In this document: positions 1 through 9,778 of the stretch, piece after piece
Layout of the letters: every line of letters begins with the position of its first letter
How positions within the stretch are numbered: the stretch's first letter is position 1
Assembly: GCA_015679605.1 (NCBI GenBank)
Contig: JAAAVE010000155.1
Location: 14,401-29,339 of the forward strand
Direction: 5' to 3'
DNA: 14,939 bases
DNA from: Podila epigama
Taxonomy: Eukaryota; Mortierellomycota; Mortierellomycetes; Mortierellales; Mortierellaceae
The notes under the pieces: generated by a model
Told to the model about the DNA's origin: nothing
Seen by the model: the letters and a program-made list of their open reading frames with translations, nothing else
Database searches by the model: none
Translations under genes and position numbers: made by a program

Positions 1-196
1 TTTTTTTTTTTTTTTTTTTTTTAATGCTTACAGCTGTTAACACGTTCCATGGAGGCGACGAACAAAGCTACTCATGTTTTTTTTTGTGTGTTTATGTGTG
101 TGTGTGACTACGACTGACGACTGGGATAGGGGAGGAGAAAAAAAAAAGGAAGAATTGTTGCAGAACATGAACAAAAGAGCCATGTTCTTACAAAGG
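1..196. other. 3' flank of ATG8 with T22 run at the window edge
   Basis: This stretch lies downstream of the ATG8 stop codon and contains no supported gene. Positions 1-22 are an uninterrupted T run, which is an A run on the ATG8 sense strand. A TG-rich tract (roughly 77-105) and an A-rich run (139-147) follow. No clean AATAAA for ATG8 was found on the minus strand. The window starting exactly in a homopolymer suggests a contig end, because assemblies often break there; that is an inference. Confidence 0.5.
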
Positions 197-1251
197 TTAC
201 TCGTCCAGTTCCTCAATGGCGCCAAAAGTATTCTCACCCGAATAGGTGATATACAAGAAGCCGTCCTTGTCCTGGTGCTCCTCGTAGATAGACGACATGA
301 GTGCCGCTGTTGGGGGCAAGACTTCGTTCACAAAGATGAAAATAGCCTTCTCTGGTGACAGCTTGATACGTTTACGGATAACATAGACGAACTGGCCCAC
401 TGTCAAGTCTGCTGGCACAAGATATTTCTTCTTGTCGATCGTCGTGATGTCAGATTTTTCAACCTTTTCGCAGATCACCTGATGATAGTTATATATTCAA
501 GTTGAAGAATTTAAAAAAAGTGTCAGTTGACCAATTTGATACGAGAACAAAAGAATAAGGTGGCCCAAGTGCGAAGAAGAGGATGGGGTGGATGGGGAGT
601 GTAGGCGCCGCAGTCGAGATAACCGCAGTCAACCTGAACAAGTTGGTGTTGTTTTGCCAAGACCACCGTGATGACAACTCGGTGACGTAGAAATGAAGGT
701 GGAAATGAAAAGGGTGGGATAACCAGCTCGAGTATAGAAAAAGTATTTTGCTGACAACTAGGCGGTCGGTCGACTTACAGGAATGCGGTCAGGGTACTTT
801 TGACGGATACGTTCAGCTTCTGCCTTGCGCTTCTCTATTGCAATTTTAGGAAAGATTACAAAAGGATATCGTCATTAAAAAAGGGTATTAGTTTTTCAAT
901 AGACAACGACTTTGTCGACTCTTCCGACCTTGTCACAGGTCGTACGAAATTATTGATGCGCTAATTTTTTTTTTTTTTTTTTTTTTTGTTGTTGTTGTTA
1001 TTTCTGTTCCCTCGGTCCAAAGTCTCGAAGGCAGAGTGGGGGTTATGTGTGTCGCATCAAGATTGACCAAACGAGGTCCGATATTGCGTGAAGAGATGTA
1101 ATGTGTACGTGTATGTGGATGTATTGTGTGTATATGTTGCGTGCGCAAGTTCAAATGGACATTTCAATGTAATTGTTGGAGAATACTATAATAAATGTAG
1201 GATTTGTAACGCACCGAAAGCATGTTCTTGTTGGAATGCGGAGCGGACCAT
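197..1251 (-). CDS. ATG8: Autophagy-related ubiquitin-like protein Atg8 (LC3/GABARAP family)
   Basis: Three exons on the minus strand: 1251-1215, 834-779 and 478-197, with introns of 380 and 300 nt; 124 residues. Exon 1 gives the N-terminal helical part ([12 protein letters not shown], with E13 split across the junction by GTGCGT...TAG). Exon 2 continues [19 protein letters not shown]. Exon 3 starts with [10 protein letters not shown] and holds the ubiquitin fold, including the [10 protein letters not shown] strand that lines the LIR-binding pocket. Gly117 in the ENTFG motif is the expected Atg4 cleavage and phosphatidylethanolamine conjugation site. A seven-residue tail, AIEELDE, follows it. 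Atg8 coats the growing autophagosome membrane and binds cargo receptors. The start is the first in-frame ATG, and no ATG in any frame lies in the 378 nt before it. Identity with the family is very high, so alternatives are unlikely; only the small first exon depends on eye splicing. Confidence 0.96.
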
Positions 1252-1620
1252 TGTGTATGTTGATAAGCGAGTCTGTTTGTGTTTGTGTTTGTGTGTGAGT
1301 GAGTGAGAGTGAATGAATGTGTTGGGTTTGTTGAATGTATGAAATGTGTCTCTGAGTGTTGGAGTGCTAATGTAGTTGTTGGACAAAGAGTGTGGTGAAA
1401 TGGATTGAGGAATGAGCAGATGCAGAAAGTATGGCTTGTGTGTAGCTACGCCGAAAGAATGTGTACAAGGTATTGGGCAAAAAAAAAAAGATGATGTACA
1501 GATAATACAGATGAAAAGGATAATAGTTTGAGGTTGAGTTTGCAAAGTGTTGCGTTTTAAAGAGTGTTTGAAGAGTGTTCAAAGAGTCCCAAAGAAGAAA
1601 AAAACGGGGGATGAGGAAGG
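1252..1620 (-). promoter_or_regulatory. Probable ATG8 5' leader, guanine-poor and free of upstream ATGs
   Basis: On the ATG8 sense strand this stretch is rich in A, C and T and very poor in G. Counting by eye, positions 1261-1560 contain only 19 C on the plus strand, meaning 19 G per 300 nt of RNA. No ATG occurs on the sense strand between 1252 and 1629. This fits an unstructured leader read by scanning ribosomes. The transcription start is not defined by the sequence; a TATATAG element at 1650-1656 would place it near 1600-1625. Confidence 0.5.
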
Positions 1621-1649
1621 CTCAGGTGTCATGCGTGTTTTGTGACTGC

Positions 1650-1656
1650 TATATAG
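1650..1656 (-). promoter_or_regulatory. Candidate TATA box for ATG8
   Basis: A TATATAG sequence, near-palindromic and readable on both strands, lies about 400 nt upstream of the ATG8 start. It sits just beyond the guanine-poor leader and just before the first upstream ATG on the sense strand (1632-1630). The spacing suits a core promoter, but no expression data support it. Confidence 0.3.
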
Positions 1657-1711
1657 CTGTCGACTTTGGAAAGGGTCCAATCAACTCAATATTGTGTATT
1701 AGGAGAGAGAC

Positions 1712-1730
1712 AAAAAAAAAAAAAAAAAAA
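1712..1730. repeat. A19 homopolymer between ATG8 and the NKAP-like gene
   Basis: Uninterrupted run of 19 A on the plus strand (T on the sense strand of both flanking genes). Poly(dA:dT) runs of this length commonly exclude nucleosomes at fungal promoters. Here the run lies between the NKAP-like poly(A) signal and the ATG8 promoter. Confidence 0.7.
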
Positions 1731-1740
1731 GAGCCACGCA

Positions 1741-1759
1741 CTCACATGTCGCATGTGAG
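1741..1759. repeat. Perfect 8-bp inverted repeat with 3-nt spacer
   Basis: CTCACATG (1741-1748), spacer TCG, then CATGTGAG (1752-1759). The arms are perfect reverse complements and each carries a CANNTG E-box core (CACATG/CATGTG). It lies about 490 nt upstream of the ATG8 start and just beyond the poly(A) signal of the NKAP-like gene. It could be a dimeric regulator site for ATG8 or a hairpin near the NKAP-like 3' end. Confidence 0.6.
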
Positions 1760-1776
1760 GCAAGCGAGGAGCAAAT

Positions 1777-1782
1777 TTTATT
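1777..1782 (-). terminator. Poly(A) signal AATAAA of the NKAP-like gene
   Basis: A canonical AATAAA reads on the minus strand about 100 nt after the NKAP-like stop codon, followed by an AT-rich stretch. Location and match are as expected for 3' end formation. No other AATAAA was seen between the stop codon and this site. Confidence 0.55.
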
Positions 1783-1784
1783 GT

Positions 1785-1808
1785 CAAGTGTTCAAGTGTT
1801 AAAGTGTT
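1785..1808. repeat. Three tandem 8-mers in the NKAP-like 3' UTR
   Basis: CAAGTGTT, CAAGTGTT and AAAGTGTT lie head to tail. They fall between the NKAP-like stop codon and its AATAAA, so on the messenger they read AACACTT(G/T) repeats. This may be a short slippage product or a protein-binding element in the 3' UTR. Confidence 0.55.
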
Positions 1809-1882
1809 GGGGAACCGCGAAAAAGACTTGTAAAGCTGGAGCTTGGTTGGTGCTATCCTTTTTCAAGTAAGGCTGACATGCT

Positions 1883-4505
<2,623 letters not shown>

Positions 4506-4765
4506 ACGTTTGCGTGTGTATATTTTTTGTATGTGTAATGTAATGTCTGTATCAGATGTTAATAGAAAAAATAGGACAAATGAATTGGAGTTTAAGAACA
4601 GATGCGTTTGAACAAAAGAGATCGAATCTCTTTTTTCATATTTTGGTTTTTTATTTTTTAACTTGAATGGCTCATTCTGTAATTGAAAAACAACACGTAA
4701 TTGCAAACGAAAATTTTCTGCTGTGCCCACACACATTACAAAAAAAAAAAAAAAAAAAGAGTTTA
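4506..4765 (-). promoter_or_regulatory. Compact INTS6-NKAP intergenic region with A19 tract
   Basis: Only 260 nt separate the INTS6 stop codon from the NKAP-like start. The region must hold the 3' end of one transcript and the promoter of the next, both read on the minus strand. AATAAA overlaps the INTS6 stop (4767-4762) and is followed at once by a 19-nt run (4740-4758, T on the sense strand). This run could serve both 3' processing and nucleosome exclusion at the NKAP-like promoter. No TATA box is obvious. Confidence 0.45.
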
Positions 4766-7700
4766 TTATTTGCTCAGCTTTGCTTCAACAACTTCGAGCA
4801 ACGACGCGATAGCTTGACGGCGCATACTGAGAGCGACCTGTCGACAGTTCATCACAACTTGTCTCTTTTCTGTCATATTCCAGCTGACTGCGCCTTCAAT
4901 CCGCCAAAGCATCTCCACAAGGACATCTTCCTTATAGCCTATTATTATTTTTTTTTTTGTGATTTTTCAGAGGTTAGGAATATGTTTAGGCAAAAGCGAC
5001 ACATGCATTTAAAAACAAAAGGAAAATCATGCGTCCACTTACTCCTTGGAGGCATTCGAAGTTGTTTGACGAATGCGTTACGGAACTGTAATGGCGACTC
5101 CGTGATTGGACTTTGCTGTATACTACTTTGTGAGGCGGATTGTGGTATTGGTGCGGTCGATATCGATGTGGAAAGTCCAGATTCTTTCCTGTTGTGCTGA
5201 GTGGACGCGGCTAAGCCAATATGTCCGGAAATAGTGTCGGCAGAAGAGGCAGCTATTGAACTTTTGTCAGACTCTCTCGTAACTCCTGCTTGTGGTTTAG
5301 AATTCTTGAGCTGGTTCTTGATCTGTGATTCAGAGGAGGTAATTGAAGACAGGCTCTGACTATCTGTCGGCGGCAAGAGAATGGGTATTGGCACCAATCC
5401 GAGACTGGACGACTGGTTCGTCAACAAATCATTGTGATTTGAATCGCTGGTTAACAACGGAGCACTTTGCAACGGCTCCATCTGGCTGCCGTTCAATTGT
5501 GTTGTTCCTGAAGCTTTTCCACGCTCAGGCAGTGTTTTGGGTATTGACTGAAGTTCCATTAGAGAGTTGGCGTCATAAACAAGGGCCTCGAACACAGGTG
5601 ACGTCGAACCGTTCAAGTGCTCCAAGTCCTGCTTGATGCCTTGACGATGTTTGTCATAGTCCTCATCGTCCATCATATGGTCCAATGAACTCACAGAATC
5701 TGGTTTTCCAGGGAATCCTACCCTGCCTACATCCGCCTCGATATCCTCGAGACTCACTGGAACAATGGGCGGTGGAATGTTGTCCTGAGCTCGCTGAAGT
5801 TCCTCCATGTCGTCATCGTCGTCGTCCATGCCAATCCCTCCAGGCATTGGCGTGTCCGCCCTCAGACGTGCGGCCGCCTCATCGTCTACATCCATCTCCA
5901 TCTCGTCAGAGTTGAACATGGCTCTCCTAAAATCGTCATCCTCCTCATCTTCGTCTTCACCATCGTGCATACCAATGGGTCGTACGAGGCTCTCTGTCTC
6001 CTCATCTGTAGCTCCAGTCTTCCCAAAGGTTTCCCGCACCATAATCCTGAGCATGGGAAGGCTCCCTGGTGCCCCAGCAGGGCCAAGCGATACTACCTGT
6101 GTCTTACTCGAGAGTGCCCTATCACCATGAGACAAGCTCGGTATGCGCTCTACAGGGAAATGAGCCGGTGAAACTGACCGCCTCCGTGGCTTCCTCCGTC
6201 TGCCCAAGATGGACGACCAAGACGACCCTGACGTACTGCCATTGGATGACACCGACCCTGACGAGGCTTGTTCCTCCTCTTCATCGATAGGCGGTTTCTT
6301 TTCCTGCTTATATGGATTTCCAAACATGGTGCGCTGTAGTGACTTGACAGATTCTTCATCTCTAAACGGATCGCGAAGTGATTCCTGCTGAAGTTTTAAC
6401 ATCCGGTCTTGATAGATACCCATGTCGGCAATGGGTAATGAATGCAAATCATCCGAATCCATCGCCGTGTCCATTGCAGTGCCGTCGAACCGTGGTGGTG
6501 GGAATGTGAGTAATGACCCGTTCAACGTTGGGTTCATATTCGTCTGTGCCGTTGTTGAAGTTTGGAGGACTTTGAAAAACGGACGCTTGAGGTCATCCAA
6601 TATGTTGATAGAGTTGGAACGTAACGCATCAAAAGGGTTGCCTGGGAGCGCCTTCTTTCGTAACTGTAGCCGGTCAATTGTATCCACTTTTTCAGTCGCC
6701 TGGAGTCTCTCCAATTCTGCTTTGGCCTAACATGTTTTGTTTTCCGTAAGGTCAGGGACTGTTAGTATTAGCCAACTTACTATGATACTCAGCATATGAA
6801 TCAAGTACAATGTCGATCGAGTGAAAGATAACAAGAAAAAAAAAGGACTTACCAATGTCTTGTTCTTGTTCAACTGCCGCTGAATGACCTGATTCAGGGC
6901 TCCTTGATCAGTTGGCATGGCGTTATTGATGTTCATCCTTCGAAGAGCATTTCTTAGAGGCTACATAAAAAGGAAGAAAAGATGAAAGTAAGCATGAGGC
7001 ATGGTTCACCGTAATAAAAAGTTTGATTCTCCTTATTGTTCCTCCTTCCAGATTCATCAATAGATAGCAACATACGGTGTGGTAGTAACTTGGTGTATGG
7101 CTAAGATACTCTGAGAAATCACGAAGCCAGTCATTGTTGGGTGTCCTGCCAGGAAGTGAATTAAGATGGACTAGGACAAATAGAGGAAATGCAGATAATA
7201 TTAGCCTTTTTTTTGCGAATGACGCTGTGACCGGTTCAAACTCATAACAAGACGAAGATGACTTACCAAGAAGAGTGAATAGAGCTGGGTAGTTGTAGGC
7301 AACTACAGTCAAAGTGACTGCATTTTTGTGGGTATTTGCTTTCAAAAAGCCGAATGGGAATCCAAAACCTTCGGTCTTGTAGCTGTTCTTGACATAAACC
7401 TAGGAAAAGATTTTTCCAAAAAGGGAGCACAGTGATAAATGAAAATAATCAGACATTAGAAAAAGGAGGTTGTGGACATGGCGGAGCAAAAATTCAAGTT
7501 AAATAAAACGAAAAATTCTTACAGGCCAGCAAGTTCCTGGTGGCCGGGTGAGCAATTCCTGAGTCATTGGACAAGGCGCGACACCATATTTGTCATACGG
7601 GAATCCTTCCGGGATATCAATGTTTTTTTCTTCCTTTGCATGGAAATAAATGGTCGGTTGGGCGTTCCTAGTAGGCAATCGTGTAGCTTCTGGGTCAGGC

Positions 7701-9188
7701 CAATATGGTTCGGGAATTGGAAAAAATCCTGCATGGCGGCTCTGCGGGTTCAGCCATCCTGGTGGGATATATACAAGTTGGTGGTGGTTGACGGTATTGG
7801 ACCGTCGTGGGTCGACTAGAAAAGAGTGAACAAAAAAAGTCGAGAAAAAAAAAAAGATGGTCAGGCAAAAAAGTTCCTGTGAACGCCAATTGCTTAAAAG
7901 GATGGCAAAAGTTGGGTTCGATCTTTACCAATCAGATCCTCAAAGTTGACGACAATCGCATAAATGTGTAGCACTGCCTGAGGAGAATGCGGTGTTGGTG
8001 GGATTTTGCTGATGCCTAGCATGCAGTCCATGGCTTGCAACATATGTCTAACTGTCCGAACACGGTAACTCGCGCCTATATATTATGATGTGCATGATAG
8101 AAATGTCAATAAGCGATAAATAGAACAAACGTATCCATGTCTTGGAATTCCCGAAAAAAAAAAAAAAAAAAAAAAATTGTAAGGTCGGAAGAGACTGACC
8201 TCCCATGACGTTGCTCAGGATGCTGAGCTGTGGATCTACGACATCGGCGTTTGGTTCAAGGAAAATAGTATATAACCGTTGGTCCCATCGGAATGGCTCG
8301 TGGTAATAATCTGCTCCTGGTGAGGTGATTCCTGGAATGTTGAGCTATGATATGACACAGCCGTCGCGTTAGCAGACTATTCTTTTCTCTTTTTTTTTCT
8401 TGACATTTTGTATTCCCTTCATTGATTATACCATACCCTCTCAAATACTCCCGTTGTTGATGATTGCTTGCCTCCATCCGTAAACCAGAGGATAACACAA
8501 GGTTCAATTGATCCAGGGAATCGTCCCTATAGGCGTCGAGAAGATGCAAATCACATTGAGTTTAACACGAACGCTCGCTCATAAATCGTATCAGATCGCA
8601 TCATGGATTTGCCAAAAAAAAAAAAAAAAATCAACGCGTACACTTCCAGGTGTGTCGATTCCGTGATATACACGGTATGAGTTCAAGAGATCGAAAACGG
8701 TTGATAGTGACGCGCCAGGGCTTGATAAATCCTGAGCCTTGAGAACTTTGAGCTCCTTGATAAGGTGAGGTAATGGATCCTTGAATGAAGACTACTTGGG
8801 CAATAGAGGGAATGGGAGGTCAGCAAAAAGAGAACAGAATCAAGTTTTCAAGAATGTGATCATTGCATTCCTTTACGGACCTTTATGCATCCTGGGCCTT
8901 CCTCGTATGTCACAAGAAGAAACTTGTCTCCATGCTTCTCTGCTGGCTTGACTTGGGGCAAGTGCTACAAAGTTGAAGATCGATCGAGTTCAATTTTCAA
9001 GGATTTCTAGCAAACAAAAGATCGCGCCTTGTTTTATTCCTGGTTTGACAAAGTGTTAGCGTTTCCCACCGAGATGTTACCTTCACCATGTGTTCGATGC
9101 CAGACTTTGTGCATTCCAGGGCAGACATGCCATTCGAGAACTTTTGGTTCATCGATGCACTCGTGTCCACCAAGAAGATGACAATCAT
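4766..9188 (-). CDS. INTS6: Integrator complex subunit 6 (INTS6/DICE1) homologue, VWA-domain protein
   Basis: Twelve exons: 9188-9081, 8964-8881, 8791-8642, 8526-8437, 8344-8200, 8075-7929, 7815-7523, 7399-7267, 7170-7076, 6960-6853, 6726-5043 and 4938-4766; 1069 residues, all junctions in frame. The N-terminal VWA domain starts MIVIFLVDTSASMNQ, with the metal-site DxSxS at 8-12 and TDGG at 130-133. EPFRWDQRL (160-168) matches my recollection of the animal protein. Further family matches are CWPVYVKNS, GFPFGFLKA, YNYPALF, HSLPIADMGIYQ (546-557) and GNPYK (587-591). Residues about 600-990 are disordered, Ser-rich and acidic. The C-terminal helical domain (about 1005-1069; RQVALSMRRQAIASLLE) is present. 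In animals INTS6 links Integrator to phosphatase PP2A, which limits RNA polymerase II elongation; the role here is inferred. Introns are 89-126 nt; intron 10 has TACTAAC at 6767-6761. The donor after exon 3 is an unusual GTACGC. Confidence 0.9.
8154..8176. repeat. A23 homopolymer in INTS6 intron 5
   Basis: Uninterrupted run of 23 A on the plus strand, T on the sense strand, inside intron 8076-8199. A similar A17 run lies in intron 8527-8641 (8614-8630). Both could act as polypyrimidine tracts, but they lie well upstream of the acceptors. Confidence 0.7.
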
Positions 9189-9778
9189 GGTGGTTTAAAA
9201 GTCGTGTGTTCTCGTCTGAATGATTGTGTCTTATACTTTTTTTTGGCGTTTGGGTATAAGAGCAGAGCTGTATTCTTGATCCGTTCTTAACCTCACTCCG
9301 GCGCACACACACCCACACACGCGCTCTTTTTTTCACCGCGTTTCAAGGTTCAACTTGATAGTTAACAAGTAGATCTAGTGCTTAAGTACAATTGTCTCAA
9401 GTCGAGCGAATGAAACGGAAGAAGGGAACAAAAAGATGGAAAGGAGAGATAACGAGAGAGACACTAAAGAACACAGTTATGGTAGGAAAAAAAAAAAGAA
9501 AGAACTGACAATAGTGGATGAGTGAAGGATGGGGATTCAACCATTCAAAACCAACTGAGCTTTTGACTTTGACAGAAAAACGAAACGGCCGCACCCAAAA
9601 GGGGATGTAACCCTTTTTTGACCACTCCACTCAATGCATCCAAGCCACACACATTGAAAAAAAAGGAGTGTCGTCCATGTCGCCACTAAAACTCACTCCA
9701 TCGCATGTGCATCACAACGATCTTGCTTCGCCGCCAATAGCCGTACGTCTGATACTCGTCCATTACAACGCAAACACG
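9189..9778. promoter_or_regulatory. Divergent promoter region between INTS6 and ORC1
   Basis: About 590 nt separate the two start codons, transcribed in opposite directions, so both promoters lie here. Visible elements are a CA-repeat with CGCG at about 9302-9338, purine-rich stretches (9418-9500) and an inverted repeat AAAAGGG/CCCTTTT at 9597-9617. No full MluI cell-cycle box (ACGCGT) or clear TATA box was seen. An ATG at 9677 in the ORC1 frame would shorten the region by 102 nt if used. Confidence 0.5.
9597..9617. repeat. Inverted repeat AAAAGGG-7-CCCTTTT near the ORC1 start
   Basis: Perfect 7-bp arms around the spacer GATGTAA, 60-80 nt upstream of the first possible ORC1 start (9677) and about 160 nt upstream of the preferred one. 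It may be a dimeric factor site or a leader hairpin. Confidence 0.45.

Noticed and set aside
668-754. Box C (GTGATGA at 668) and box D (CTGA at 751) with snoRNA-like spacing on the plus strand
   Set aside because: It is antisense to the ATG8 intron, the terminal stem does not abut the boxes and no guide element was evident; probably chance.
4506-4736. In-frame upstream ATG at 4736 extending the NKAP-like protein by 77 residues
   Set aside because: The extension has no resemblance to the family, is AT-rich and begins only 30 nt after the INTS6 stop; the RS domain follows the ATG at 4505 directly.
4667-5200. 177-codon plus-strand open frame across the INTS6 3' end
   Set aside because: It overlaps the conserved C-terminal INTS6 exon and intron on the other strand and has no protein-like features.
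9302-9340. Possible E2F/MluI-type cell-cycle element (CACACGCGC, CACCGCG) in the INTS6-ORC1 promoter
   Set aside because: Neither sequence matches the full ACGCGT or TTTSSCGC consensus; too weak to annotate.
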